64,000 nt of DNA from Rhodanobacter sp. L36 (GTDB lineage: Bacteria; Pseudomonadota; Gammaproteobacteria; Xanthomonadales; Rhodanobacteraceae). The notes beneath the pieces are model-generated. The model was not told the origin of the DNA, did no database searches, and saw only the letters and a list, made by a program, of their open reading frames with translations. Each line of letters begins with the position of its first letter. The stretch's first letter is position 1. This document shows positions 1 to 13,354 of this stretch, in pieces. Both the position numbers and the translations under genes were made by a program. The stretch lies in NCBI RefSeq assembly GCF_009765755.1, contig NZ_LMUV01000003.1:320402-384401 (forward strand), written 5' to 3'.

Positions 1-117
1 CAGAACCTGGCCAAGAAGATCCAGGAAGACGTCGGCGAGAATGGCCAGATCGAATCCTTCCCGAGGCTGGAAGGCCGACAGATGGTCATGATGATCGGCC
101 CGAAGAAAAAACAGTAA
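1..117 (+). CDS. infC: Translation initiation factor IF-3, C-terminal end (partial)
   Basis: The first 38 codons in frame 1 encode the end of a basic protein finishing in MMIGPKKKQ before a TAA. This matches the tail of the IF-3 C-terminal domain, which binds the 30S subunit and monitors start-codon selection. Gene order (infC, rpmI, rplT) supports the call, because this is the usual bacterial ribosomal cluster. The start lies outside the window, so nothing can be said of its initiation codon, which is often AUU in this family. Confidence 0.85.
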   Translation, partial: QNLAKKIQEDVGENGQIESFPRLEGRQMVMMIGPKKKQ

Positions 118-124
118 GCGAATG

Positions 125-151
125 ACGGCGACCTTGCGGGTCGCCGTTTTC
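125..151 (+). terminator. Hairpin with T-run between infC and rpmI
   Basis: ACGGCGACC (125–133) and GGTCGCCGT (139–147) form a 9-bp GC-rich stem with a 5-nt loop, followed by TTTT. It begins 7 nt after the infC stop and looks like an intrinsic terminator or attenuator. It would partly separate infC from rpmI–rplT. Confidence 0.7.
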
Positions 152-312
152 ATTTCAGCATCGGATCAGCTCGCGCCCATCTGGCGCCGCTCCGTATTAG
201 TCCGTATAATCTCCGGTTCGACCCGCAGGAAGGGTCGTGAACCGGTCATGGCAGGACGGAAAGTGTGGAGCGATTCCTTCGGGATGAAACCACCGCCAGA
301 TCAGTCAGAAAC

Positions 313-326
313 GGGGCTCAAGCCCC
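313..326 (+). promoter_or_regulatory. Small hairpin just upstream of the rpmI ribosome-binding site
   Basis: GGGGCT (313–318) pairs with AGCCCC (321–326). The tight stem sits about 5 nt before AGGGA (331–335), the likely Shine-Dalgarno of rpmI. In enterobacteria L20 represses rpmI–rplT translation by binding structured RNA in this interval. The hairpin could belong to such a leader, but it was not modelled. Confidence 0.35.
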
Positions 327-343
327 ATGCAGGGATCATCACA

Positions 344-541
344 ATGCCCAAGATCAAGACCAACCGGGCGGCGGCGAAGCGTTTTCGCAAGACCGCGTCG
401 GGCAAAATCAAGTGCGGCCACGCCTTCAAGTCACACATCCTGACCAAGAAGTCGACCAAGCGTAAGCGTGGTCTGCGTGCTCCGAATCATCTGAAAGCGT
501 GCGACACCAAAGGTGTAGCGCGCATGTTGCCGTACTTGTAA
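344..541 (+). CDS. rpmI: 50S ribosomal protein L35
   Basis: This 65-residue, strongly basic protein starts [14 protein letters not shown] and ends in MLPYL, the diagnostic L35 pattern, and its length is normal. L35 is a small component of the 50S subunit that sits near L15 and 23S rRNA. The frame is open further upstream to 122, but AGGGA at 331–335 and the conserved N-terminus fix the start at 344. rplT follows 16 nt downstream, and the two are certainly co-transcribed. Confidence 0.97.
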   Translation: MPKIKTNRAAAKRFRKTASGKIKCGHAFKSHILTKKSTKRKRGLRAPNHLKACDTKGVARMLPYL

Positions 542-557
542 GACGAGGAGATAAACC

Positions 558-917
558 ATGGCTCGTGTAAAGCGTGGCGTTACCGCCCGTCGTCGTCACA
601 AGAAAGTTATCGGCCGCGCAAAGGGTTATTACAACGCCCGACGCAAAGTCTTCCGCGTTGCCAACCAGGCCGTCATCAAGGCCGGTCAATATGCGTATAT
701 CGGTCGCAAGCAGCGCAAGCGTCAGTTCCGCGCGTTGTGGATCGTCCGCATCAACGCAGCGGCACGCATGTTCGGTTTGTCATACAGCCGCCTGATCAAT
801 GGCCTGAGCAAGGCCGGTATCACGGTGGACCGCAAGGTGCTGGCCGACATCGCCGTGCACGACATCAAGGCGTTTGAAGTGATCGCCGAAAAAGCGAAGG
901 CCAGTCTGGCCGCTTGA
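558..917 (+). CDS. rplT: 50S ribosomal protein L20
   Basis: The product is 119 residues and starts [19 protein letters not shown]. It has the long basic N-terminal extension that threads into 23S rRNA and a globular C-terminal half, as in all L20 proteins. L20 is needed early in 50S assembly and is the autogenous repressor of the rpmI–rplT pair in E. coli. The start is preceded by GAGGAG at about 544–549. A strong terminator follows 44 nt after the stop. Confidence 0.97.
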   Translation: MARVKRGVTARRRHKKVIGRAKGYYNARRKVFRVANQAVIKAGQYAYIGRKQRKRQFRALWIVRINAAARMFGLSYSRLINGLSKAGITVDRKVLADIAVHDIKAFEVIAEKAKASLAA

Positions 918-954
918 TCGTCGGGTGCCTCGGCACCAGCGCGATATGATGTAA

Positions 955-2037
<1,083 letters not shown>

Positions 2038-2143
2038 ACGGGATCTGGAAACCGGGAATCGAAAGTCGAAAACGCGGTAACAGCATCGCGCTTTTTGCTT
2101 TTCTCATTCTTCGTTTCCGTTTCCCCATTCACGGACTCCCATC

Positions 2144-4564
2144 ATGAAATTCTCCGAGAACTGGCTGCGCGAACTGGTCGAGGTCAACGCCGACCGCGCG
2201 GCATTGGCCCATGCGTTGACCATGGCTGGCCTGGAAGTGGAAGAACTTACCCCTCTGGGTGAAGGCCTTGATGGCGTGGTGGTCGCGCAGATCGTCGCTG
2301 CCGAAAAACATCCCGAGGCCGATCGTCTGCAAGTGTGCAAGGTGGATGCGGGCAACGGCGAGATATTGCAGATCGTCTGCGGTGCGCCGAATGCGCGCGT
2401 GGGGATCAAGGTGCCGCTGGCGAAAGTCGGGGCGAATCTTCCAGGTGGCGTGGCGATCAAGGCGGCGAAGCTGCGTGGCGTGGAATCGTTCGGCATGCTT
2501 TGTTCGGCGAAGGAGCTGGGTCTCGATGCCGATGCGTCGGGTTTGCTGGAGCTTCCATCCGAAGCCACAGTCGGTCAGTCGCTGGCCGAATACCTCCATT
2601 TGCCGGATGCAAGTTTCGAACTGAAGCTCACGCCGAATCGCCCGGATTGTCTCGGCCTCGTCGGCCTCGCGCACGATGTCGCAGCGCTGTTCGGCAGCGC
2701 AGTTAAAGTGCCCGCGCAAAACACCGCTTCGGTGACCAGCGATGCGCGTCGCGGCATCCGACTGGAAGCAGGCAAGGATGCGCCGCGTTATCTCGGTCGC
2801 GTCATCGAAGGTATCGATCCGGGCGCGCGCGCACCGCTTTGGATGGCTGAACGCCTGCGCCGCGCCGGTCTGCGCTCGATCAGCGCAGTGGTAGACGTCA
2901 CCAGTTACGTCATGCTGGAACTCGGCCAACCGATGCATGCGTTTGACAACGACGTGTTGCAGGGCGACGTGGTCGTGCGTCATGCGACCGCTGGCGAAGC
3001 GCTGAAGCTTCTCGACGGCAGCGAGGCGAAGCTCGATAGTTCCTTCGTGCTGATTGCCGACGAGCACAAGGCGTTGGCCGTCGCAGGCGTGATGGGCGGT
3101 TTCGATTCGCGCGTCACCGATGCCACGCGAAATATTTTCCTGGAGTCCGCACACTTCGCGCCGGCCGCGATCATGGGCCGCGCGCGCAAGTTGGGCATGC
3201 ATACCGATGCTTCGCATCGTTTCGAGCGTGGCGTTGATCCCGAACTCCCGCTGCGTGCGCTGGAGCGCGCCACCGAATTGCTGCTGTCCATCGCGGGCGG
3301 CAGTGCCGGGCACGTACTTGTCGCGGAGAATCTCGCCGATCTCCCGATACCCAGCGCGGTCATGCTTCGTCGCGACCGTCTGCGCCGCGTGCTCGGCGTC
3401 GGCGTCGCGGATACCGAGGTCGTTCGTATTTTCACCGCGCTTGGCATGCACATCACGCCAGCCGATGGTGGATGGGAAGTCACTGCGCCGAGCAGTCGCT
3501 TCGATATCGAGCGCGAAGAGGATCTGATCGAGGAAGTGGCGCGCATCTTCGGCTACGACAACATTCCCACGCATACGCCGGCCGGCGCGCTGACGCTGGC
3601 CGTCGAGCCCGAAGCGCGCATCGGTGAACTGGCCTTGCGCGAGCAGCTGGCGGCGCGCGGTTACTACGAGGCGGTCAACCTGTCTTTCGTTTCGGCCGAG
3701 TTGCTGACGCGCTGGCATTTCAATGAAAACCTGGTGCCGTTGGCGAATCCGCTGTCGGCGGATCTTGCAGTCATGCGCCCGTCGTTGCTTCCGGGTTTGA
3801 TCGAGGCCCTGCGTCATAACCGTGCACGCCAGCAGGATCGCGTGAGGCTTTTCGAGGTGGCACGCGTGTTCCAACAGTGCGCCTCGCAGCGCAAAGACCC
3901 GGGGACTTCTCAACAAGCGGGCGATCCGCCGGTGGAAACACCCAGCCTCGCCATCGTCGCCTGCGGCAGTGCTCGCGCCGAACAGTGGGGCGAAGCATCG
4001 CGTCCGCTGGACTTTCACGATGTCAAGGGCGACCTTGATGCGCTAATCGCTTGGGGTGGCGAACCGCAGCGCTGGTCCGTCCACGACAACGACTTGCCTG
4101 ACTGGCTTCATCCCGGTCGCGCGGCACGTGTTGCGCGTGACGGCAAGACCGTGGGGTATCTCGGTGCGCTGCATCCGCAACTGGCAAAGGTGTTGGACTT
4201 GGGCACAGACGTCCATGTTCTCGAACTCGCGCTCGAACCCTTGCTGGCGCGTCGCCTGCCGCAGGCGCAGACGGTTCCGCGATTCCCTGCCGTGCGTCGC
4301 GACATCGCCGTGGATCTACCCGAAGACGTGAGCTGGTCACGGATCGAACAGACGATTCGTGAAACGCTTGGCGAGCGCCTGAGTGCGCTGAGACTGTTCG
4401 ATCGCTATAGCGGGAGAGGGGTCGAACTAGGCCGAAAAAGCCTCGCTATGGGCTTGATTTTGCAGGACGCTTCACGCACGCTTACAGACGACGACGCGGA
4501 TCGCTGCGTACGCGAAGCGATCGCTGCGTTGGAGCAAACATGCAAGGCAAAGTTGCGAGGCTGA
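2144..4564 (+). CDS. pheT: Phenylalanyl-tRNA synthetase, beta subunit
   Basis: The product is 806 residues (E. coli 795). Order of regions: tRNA-binding EMAP/OB-like domain (about 40–150), B3/B4 editing domain (about 210–385, with MHAFDND), B5 (about 405–475, ending [19 protein letters not shown]), a degenerate class II core, and the C-terminal anticodon-binding ferredoxin fold (about 710–806). It edits mischarged Tyr-tRNA-Phe and holds the anticodon. Its TGA lies immediately before the ihfA ATG at 4566, so translational coupling is likely. Confidence 0.97.
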   Translation: MKFSENWLRELVEVNADRAALAHALTMAGLEVEELTPLGEGLDGVVVAQIVAAEKHPEADRLQVCKVDAGNGEILQIVCGAPNARVGIKVPLAKVGANLPGGVAIKAAKLRGVESFGMLCSAKELGLDADASGLLELPSEATVGQSLAEYLHLPDASFELKLTPNRPDCLGLVGLAHDVAALFGSAVKVPAQNTASVTSDARRGIRLEAGKDAPRYLGRVIEGIDPGARAPLWMAERLRRAGLRSISAVVDVTSYVMLELGQPMHAFDNDVLQGDVVVRHATAGEALKLLDGSEAKLDSSFVLIADEHKALAVAGVMGGFDSRVTDATRNIFLESAHFAPAAIMGRARKLGMHTDASHRFERGVDPELPLRALERATELLLSIAGGSAGHVLVAENLADLPIPSAVMLRRDRLRRVLGVGVADTEVVRIFTALGMHITPADGGWEVTAPSSRFDIEREEDLIEEVARIFGYDNIPTHTPAGALTLAVEPEARIGELALREQLAARGYYEAVNLSFVSAELLTRWHFNENLVPLANPLSADLAVMRPSLLPGLIEALRHNRARQQDRVRLFEVARVFQQCASQRKDPGTSQQAGDPPVETPSLAIVACGSARAEQWGEASRPLDFHDVKGDLDALIAWGGEPQRWSVHDNDLPDWLHPGRAARVARDGKTVGYLGALHPQLAKVLDLGTDVHVLELALEPLLARRLPQAQTVPRFPAVRRDIAVDLPEDVSWSRIEQTIRETLGERLSALRLFDRYSGRGVELGRKSLAMGLILQDASRTLTDDDADRCVREAIAALEQTCKAKLRG

Positions 4565-4565
4565 G

Positions 4566-4865
4566 ATGGCGCTGACCAAGGCGGAAATGGCCGAGCGGCT
4601 TTTCCTCGACGTAGGGCTCAACAAGCGTGAGGCGAAGGAATTCGTGGACGCCTACTTCGAGGTGGTTCGCGGAGCGCTGGAAAACGGGGAGCAGGTGAAG
4701 CTTTCGGGCTTCGGCAATTTCGATCTTCGCCTGAAGAATCAGCGACCGGGGCGTAACCCGAAAACCGGTGAGGAGATTCCGATCTCCGCACGGCGCGTGG
4801 TGACGTTCCGACCAGGACAAAAACTCAAGGTAAGAGTCGAGGGATATGCTGGATCAAGGGAATAA
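4566..4865 (+). CDS. ihfA: Integration host factor, alpha subunit
   Basis: This 99-residue HU/IHF-fold protein starts [13 protein letters not shown] and carries the DNA-intercalating beta-arm sequence [14 protein letters not shown], which is typical of IhfA. It pairs with IhfB to bend DNA at promoters, origins and recombination sites. Location directly after pheT is the standard gammaproteobacterial arrangement, and expression is probably from the pheST transcript. The last 20 nt overlap the next gene. Confidence 0.97.
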   Translation: MALTKAEMAERLFLDVGLNKREAKEFVDAYFEVVRGALENGEQVKLSGFGNFDLRLKNQRPGRNPKTGEEIPISARRVVTFRPGQKLKVRVEGYAGSRE

Positions 4866-5202
4866 CACCGAACTGCCGGCGATCCCGGCCAAGCGCTACT
4901 TCACCATCGGTGAAGTGGGCGAGCTGTGCGGTGTGAAGCCCCACGTGTTGCGGTACTGGGAGCAGGAATTTCCCGCTCTCAATCCGGTCAAGCGTCGCGG
5001 CAACCGTCGTTATTACCAGCGCCACGATGTGCTGATGATTCGCCAGATTCGTTCGCTGCTCTACGACGAAGGTTTCACCATCACCGGCGCGCGCGCGCGT
5101 CTCGAAGGTCCGCAGGCCCGGATGGAAGCGAGCATCTCGCACCAGATCGTGCGTCAGGTGCGGATGGAACTGGAAGAAGTTCTCGGCCTGTTGCGCCGCT
5201 GA
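4846..5202 (+). CDS. MerR-family transcriptional regulator
   Basis: The product is 118 residues. The N-terminal winged helix-turn-helix (about 15–85) contains [13 protein letters not shown], then [11 protein letters not shown] and [12 protein letters not shown], the usual MerR DNA-binding signature. The short C-terminal helix carries no cysteine cluster, so a metal sensor is unlikely. An orphan MerR gene of this size regularly follows ihfA in Xanthomonadales and Pseudomonas. Its ligand is not established. It overlaps ihfA by 20 nt and is surely in the same transcript. Confidence 0.92.
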   Translation: MLDQGNNTELPAIPAKRYFTIGEVGELCGVKPHVLRYWEQEFPALNPVKRRGNRRYYQRHDVLMIRQIRSLLYDEGFTITGARARLEGPQARMEASISHQIVRQVRMELEEVLGLLRR

Positions 5203-5265
5203 AGTTGCGTCGACAGCTTCCGGCAAGAGTGCCGTAGCTGTTAGACTTCTCGTCTTGCCGATCGT

Positions 5266-5342
5266 CGGGGCGTAGCGCAGCCTGGTAGCGCATCTGCCTG
5301 GGGGGCAGAGGGTCGTGGGTTCGAATCCCGCCGCCCCGACCA
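5266..5342 (+). tRNA. tRNA-Pro (anticodon GGG)
   Basis: A complete cloverleaf is visible. Acceptor stem CGGGGCG (5266–5272) pairs with CGCCCCG (5332–5338), followed by A and an encoded CCA. The D arm is GCGCAGCCTGGTAGCGC, the anticodon arm is TCTGC-CTGGGGG-GCAGA with anticodon GGG, and the T arm contains GGGTTCGAATCCC. The 77-nt tRNA reads CCC (and CCU by wobble). It follows ihfA–merR as in related genomes. Confidence 0.97.
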
Positions 5343-5384
5343 ATTCGGCTCGATAGCAGAAGGCGGTATGCGAAGGGGGATGCT

Positions 5385-5735
5385 ATGGACGACACAAATA
5401 CGACTGTGGACCCCGCTCGAGAACGTCGACGTTTGCGAGCGTCAGCGGGAAGCATGCAGCGAAAACAGCAGACTGCCGTTACAGGATTCGCGGCTGGATT
5501 GGGTTTGGCTTCGCTGACGGATCACTACACGGATTTTCCATACGCTGTGCGTGTTGGTATGTATGCGGTTGCTCTCGTCATATTCATATTGTTGGCGTTG
5601 CCATTTTTGCGGTCGTTATGCCCCAAATGCAAAGGCCGCTACCATTCGATATCGAGCTTGTATCGCCATCCCGATAAAGCGCCGCCCTGCAAGTCTTGTG
5701 GCTTCGATATCAATAAACATATTTCAATGTATTAA
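5385..5735 (+). CDS. Hypothetical small membrane protein with a C-terminal zinc-ribbon-like motif
   Basis: The 116-residue product is not recognised. Residues 1–30 are polar and arginine-rich. Residues 31–45 are a weakly hydrophobic glycine/alanine stretch, and about 52–75 form a convincing transmembrane helix. The C-terminal part has two CxxC knuckles (C79/C82 and C102/C105) spaced like a zinc ribbon. AAGGGGG lies 7 nt before the ATG. Base composition is visibly more AT-rich than the neighbours (ATATTCATATTG, AATAAACATATTTC), and it sits directly 3' of a tRNA, both hints of acquisition. The following 240 nt up to serA hold no gene that I can support. Confidence 0.65.
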   Translation: MDDTNTTVDPARERRRLRASAGSMQRKQQTAVTGFAAGLGLASLTDHYTDFPYAVRVGMYAVALVIFILLALPFLRSLCPKCKGRYHSISSLYRHPDKAPPCKSCGFDINKHISMY

Positions 5736-5976
5736 TCGGTATTCGTGAATGGATTTCCAAGGCAGCATCGTGGCTTCAATGAATGTCACGACTGGAAGTT
5801 GAGCGCGTTCATCCAAGTCCCGTGCCAGCGAGGCGATGATGCGAAACGACATACCACCACGCACTGGCCAGTTCGTATTCGATTTGCTCAAGTGCACACG
5901 CACCGACTACTTCCGCGCGAGCGAAGGCGTCAGTAGGGAACTCCGCCGCAGAAACACACCAGCAGCTACCACGTGC

Positions 5977-7209
5977 TCAATACAGCACGCGAGTGCGAAG
6001 CGTGCCGGGAATTGACGCCAGTGCGTCCTTCAATGCTGCGGCCTGAAGTTCGTTCGTCGACACATCGATCACGACATATCCGACTTCGCTGTCGGTCTGC
6101 AGGAACTGCGCGTCGATGTTGATGTTGCCGGCGGAGAACAAATCGTTGATGCGCGCGAGGATGCCCGGCATGTTGCGATGGATGTGCAACAGGCGGCGAC
6201 TGTTCGGATGTTCCGGCAGCGTGACTTCTGGAAAGTTGACCGCCGACAAGGTGGAACCGTTGTCGCTGTAGCGAATCAGCTTGCTGGCGACTTCGATGCC
6301 GATGTTGTCCTGCGCTTCCAGCGTGCTGCCGCCAATGTGTGGCGTCAGGATCACGTTGTCCATGCCGAGCAACGGCGAGATGAACGCGTCGTCGTTGCCC
6401 TTGGGTTCGACCGGGAACACGTCGACGGCGGCGCCCGCGATATGGCCTTTCTTCAACGCGTCGGCGAGCGCGTCGATATCCACGACGGTGCCGCGCGAGG
6501 CATTGATCAACATCGCGCCGCTGCGCATCTTCGCAAGCTGCTCTGCGCGGATCATCATCTGCGTGGCGGGCGTTTCCGGTACGTGCAACGTCACCACGTC
6601 CGCACGCTCGAGCAGCTCGTCCAGGCCGGAGACGGCACGCGCGTTGCCGAGCGACAGCTTGGTTTCGATGTCGTGGAAAATCACCCGCATGCCGAGGCTT
6701 TCCGCCAGCACGCCAACCTGCGTGCCGATGTGGCCGTAGCCGACGATGCCTAGCACCTTGTCGCGTGTCTCGTAACTGCCCTCGGCGGATTTGGTCCAGC
6801 CGCCGCGATGGCACAAGGCGTTTTTCTGCGGGATGCCACGCAGCAACATGATCGCTTCGGCGATCACCAGTTCCGCAACACTGCGCGTGTTGGAGTAGGG
6901 CGCGTTGAACACCGGCACGCCCATCTTTCGCGCTGCGCTCAGATCGACCTGATTGGTGCCGATGCAGAAGCAGCCGATCGCGATCAGCCGCTTGGCTTGT
7001 GCCAATACATCGTCGCTAAGTTGCGTGCGCGAACGGATGCCGACGATGTGCGCATCGGCGATGCGCTGCTTGAGCTCCGCTTCCGGCAGCGACTTCGCAT
7101 GCAGTTCGACATGGCTGTAGCCTGCACGGCGCAAGCTTTCGACCGCGCTCGCGCTGACACCTTCCAGCAGCAGCACCTTGATGTCTTGACGGGGAAATGA
7201 CGTTTGCAT
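5977..7209 (-). CDS. serA: D-3-phosphoglycerate dehydrogenase
   Basis: SerA oxidises 3-phosphoglycerate to 3-phosphohydroxypyruvate with NAD+, the first step of serine synthesis. The product is 410 residues, the same as E. coli SerA, when started at MQTSFPRQDIKVLLLEG; the frame is open upstream but that part is not protein-like. Visible: NAD-binding GIVGYGHIGTQVG, catalytic-region INASRGTVVD, ILTPHIGGSTLEAQ with the active-site histidine, and a C-terminal ACT domain (last about 75 residues) for serine feedback. It is divergent from the FAD dehydrogenase at 7331, with a 121-nt shared promoter region. Confidence 0.95.
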   Translation of the reverse strand: MQTSFPRQDIKVLLLEGVSASAVESLRRAGYSHVELHAKSLPEAELKQRIADAHIVGIRSRTQLSDDVLAQAKRLIAIGCFCIGTNQVDLSAARKMGVPVFNAPYSNTRSVAELVIAEAIMLLRGIPQKNALCHRGGWTKSAEGSYETRDKVLGIVGYGHIGTQVGVLAESLGMRVIFHDIETKLSLGNARAVSGLDELLERADVVTLHVPETPATQMMIRAEQLAKMRSGAMLINASRGTVVDIDALADALKKGHIAGAAVDVFPVEPKGNDDAFISPLLGMDNVILTPHIGGSTLEAQDNIGIEVASKLIRYSDNGSTLSAVNFPEVTLPEHPNSRRLLHIHRNMPGILARINDLFSAGNINIDAQFLQTDSEVGYVVIDVSTNELQAAALKDALASIPGTLRTRVLY

Positions 7210-7330
7210 GCGGCGACCCGGACGAAAGAAGGTTCTTACTATGCCAGAGCCGGGCAGCGATTTGCCGCGACGCAACACTGGACGCGATCCGGTGCGGCTG
7301 GCAGGCTGTAAAGATTCCAGGAGCCCAAGC

Positions 7331-8716
7331 ATGTCCGACGCGCGACTCGCCGATCTCGCCCAACGTTTGCCCGATCTGCGGCTTCTCACCGATGCCGCGG
7401 ATAGGGAGCATTACGGCCGCGACTGGACGCGCCGCTGGACGCCGGCGCCGCTGGCGATCGCGTTGCCTTCGAGCATTGATGAAGTGCAGGCGATCGTGCG
7501 CTGGGCCAATAAACACCGCGTCGCGATCGTGCCGTCCGGTGGGCGCACCGGTTTGTCTGGTGGCGCGGTGGCTGCCGATGGCGAGCTCGTGTTGAGCCTT
7601 GAACGCATGAATCGCGTGCTCGATTTCAACCCGATCGATCGCACGCTGGTCGTGCAGCCGGGCATCGTGCTGCAGCACGTGCACGATGCGGCCAAGTCGC
7701 ATGGGTTGATTTATCCGCTCGACTTCGCTGCGCGCGGCTCATGCTCGATCGGCGGCAACATCGCCACCAACGCCGGCGGCATTCGCGTGATCCGTTACGG
7801 CAATACGCGCGAATGGATCGCCGGTCTGAAAGTGGTTGCCGGCAACGGTGAATTGCTCGAACTCAATCGCGGCCTGATCAAGAATTCCAGCGGCTACGAT
7901 TTCCGTCAGTTGATGATTGGCTCGGAAGGCACACTGGGCATCGTGGTGGAAGCGACATTGCGACTCACCGATCCGCCGCCACCTTCGCAGGTGATGTTGC
8001 TCGCATTGCCGGACATGGACGCATTGATGAAAGTGTTTGGCCTGTTTCGCGCGCGGCTATCGTTGCAGGCCTTCGAGTTCTTCACCGACTTGGCCTTGAA
8101 GCACGTGCTCTTACATGGTGCGCAGCGTGCGCTGGACGGCGATCATCCTTACTACGTGGTGACGGAATTCGATGCGCCGGACGGGTCGGCCCAAGATGCC
8201 GCGCTTGCCGCATTCGAACAGGCGCTGGAGCAAGGCTGGGTCACTGACGGCGTGATCGCGCAGAGTGAAGCACAGGCCGCAGCGTTGTGGCGCTTGCGCG
8301 AAGGCATCACCGAAAGCCTCGCGCCACGCCAGCCGTACAAGAACGACGTGTCGGTGCGCATCAGCGCGGTGCCCGCCTTCCTGCACGAGATGCAGGCGCT
8401 GCTGACGCACGAGTATCCGCGCATCGAAGTGATCTGGTTCGGCCACATCGGCGACGGTAATCTGCACATCAACGTGCTGCGACCGGATGATCTTGATGAA
8501 GCAAGTTTCATTGCACAGTGCGAACACGTAACCAAACTTCTCGCTGCCACGCTGAAGAATCACGGCGGCAGCATCTCGGCTGAGCACGGTATCGGTCTGG
8601 TCAAGCGGGCATATCTCGAAAGTACACGCGGCGCGGCGGAAATCGCCTTGATGCGAGGCGTGCGACAGGTCTTCGATCCGCTCGGTCTGATGAATCCCGG
8701 AAAGCTGTTCCAATAG
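7331..8716 (+). CDS. FAD-linked D-2-hydroxyacid dehydrogenase (D-2-hydroxyglutarate dehydrogenase / GlcD-like)
   Basis: This 461-residue enzyme belongs to the vanillyl-alcohol-oxidase fold. The FAD_binding_4 domain spans about 35–215, with SGGRTGLSGGAVA and GSCSIGGNIATNAGGI. The FAD-oxidase C-terminal domain follows, with metal-ligand motif HIGDGNLHINV and EHGIGLVKR near the end. AGGAG (7319–7323) sets the start at 7331. In Pseudomonas a related D-2-hydroxyglutarate dehydrogenase removes the D-2-HG that SerA makes and so drives serine synthesis. Divergence from serA makes that role likely here, though glycolate or D-lactate cannot be excluded. Confidence 0.85.
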   Translation: MSDARLADLAQRLPDLRLLTDAADREHYGRDWTRRWTPAPLAIALPSSIDEVQAIVRWANKHRVAIVPSGGRTGLSGGAVAADGELVLSLERMNRVLDFNPIDRTLVVQPGIVLQHVHDAAKSHGLIYPLDFAARGSCSIGGNIATNAGGIRVIRYGNTREWIAGLKVVAGNGELLELNRGLIKNSSGYDFRQLMIGSEGTLGIVVEATLRLTDPPPPSQVMLLALPDMDALMKVFGLFRARLSLQAFEFFTDLALKHVLLHGAQRALDGDHPYYVVTEFDAPDGSAQDAALAAFEQALEQGWVTDGVIAQSEAQAAALWRLREGITESLAPRQPYKNDVSVRISAVPAFLHEMQALLTHEYPRIEVIWFGHIGDGNLHINVLRPDDLDEASFIAQCEHVTKLLAATLKNHGGSISAEHGIGLVKRAYLESTRGAAEIALMRGVRQVFDPLGLMNPGKLFQ

Positions 8717-8749
8717 AACGAATACCTTGATCAGGAACGGCGAATCGCG

Positions 8750-12748
<3,999 letters not shown>

Positions 12749-12807
12749 GGGGACTGTTTTCGTGAGCGACATGAGCGTCGCGATCGTCCCGAAGCTTAGC
12801 GAAGCGG

Positions 12808-12841
12808 CCCTGCGCATGCACGGAACCGTGCGTGCGCAGGG
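12808..12841 (-). terminator. Long hairpin downstream of the PsiF-repeat gene
   Basis: CCCTGCGCATGCACGG (12808–12823) and CCGTGCGTGCGCAGGG (12826–12841) form a 16-bp stem with one T·G pair and a 2-nt gap at the tip. It starts 14 nt beyond the stop of the minus-strand PsiF gene. There is no clear T-run, so it may act as a 3' stabilising or Rho-assisted end. Confidence 0.5.
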
Positions 12842-12855
12842 CTGCGTTGGTGCGA

Positions 12856-13209
12856 TTACGGCGTGGCGGCGGCACCTTTCAGGCAGCCGCTCATGTACGT
12901 CTTGCGATCGGCGCCCTTGAGCGCCTTGGTCTTGGCGTCGGCGTTGCAGCTCTTCATCTTTTCCTGCTGGGTCTGCTTGACCGGTGCCGCGGCGGCGGCG
13001 CTTTCGCCCTTCAGGCAGCCGCTCATGAAGGTCTTGCGGTCATCGCCTTTCTTGCCGGTTGCCTGCTTGTTGCAGTCGACCATGCGCTGTTGCTGGGCAG
13101 TGCGCGCCTTGGCGGGAGCAGCGGTGCCAGCCTGCGGCGCGGCGGCGAAAGCGGTGCCGGCAACGGCGAATGCGGCGCTGATGGCAAGCACACGTAGAGA
13201 CATCGACAT
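12856..13209 (-). CDS. PsiF-repeat periplasmic protein
   Basis: The 117-residue secreted protein has a signal peptide (residues 1–23, AGTAFAAA) and two copies of the PsiF repeat (about 38–68 and 78–112). Each copy contains a cysteine after QQ(E/R)M, then [12 protein letters not shown] or [12 protein letters not shown]. The E. coli namesake psiF is phosphate-starvation induced, but its function is unknown. The repeats are joined by an Ala-rich linker. GGGAGG lies 8 nt before the chosen ATG. I see no Pho box upstream, so phosphate control is not supported by sequence here. Confidence 0.88.
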   Translation of the reverse strand: MSMSLRVLAISAAFAVAGTAFAAAPQAGTAAPAKARTAQQQRMVDCNKQATGKKGDDRKTFMSGCLKGESAAAAAPVKQTQQEKMKSCNADAKTKALKGADRKTYMSGCLKGAAATP

Positions 13210-13260
13210 CGGTAAGTCCTCCCTTGGATGACCGGCAGATGCCGGCCGCGCAAGTCTATG

Positions 13261-13283
13261 CTCGCCGGGCTGCTTCCGGCGAG
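13261..13283. promoter_or_regulatory. Inverted repeat in the psiF 5' region
   Basis: CTCGCCGG (13261–13268) and CCGGCGAG (13276–13283) are perfect 8-bp arms with a 7-nt spacer. They lie between the psiF start at 13209 and the aminotransferase end at 13355. This could be an RNA hairpin in the psiF leader or a protein site; there is no further evidence. Confidence 0.35.
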
Positions 13284-13314
13284 TGGGCGACATCCGATGT
13301 GCACGCACGATTCA

Positions 13315-13343
13315 GTTATGCGGCGCAGTCTGCGCCGCATAAC
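13315..13343 (-). terminator. Perfect 13-bp hairpin downstream of the class III aminotransferase
   Basis: GTTATGCGGCGCA (13315–13327) and TGCGCCGCATAAC (13331–13343) pair perfectly with a 3-nt loop. The hairpin begins 11 nt past the stop of the minus-strand aminotransferase. No T-run follows, but the position fits transcript termination or 3'-end protection. Confidence 0.6.
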
Positions 13344-13354
13344 TTGAGAGAGAC

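Noticed and set aside
2129-4018. 629-codon open frame on the minus strand opposite pheT
   Set aside because: Antisense to a certain gene, with arginine/histidine-rich low-complexity translation and no domain; a product of high GC codon bias.
5745-5936. 63-codon frame after the tRNA-linked gene
   Set aside because: No ribosome-binding site and unstructured translation; treated as intergenic.
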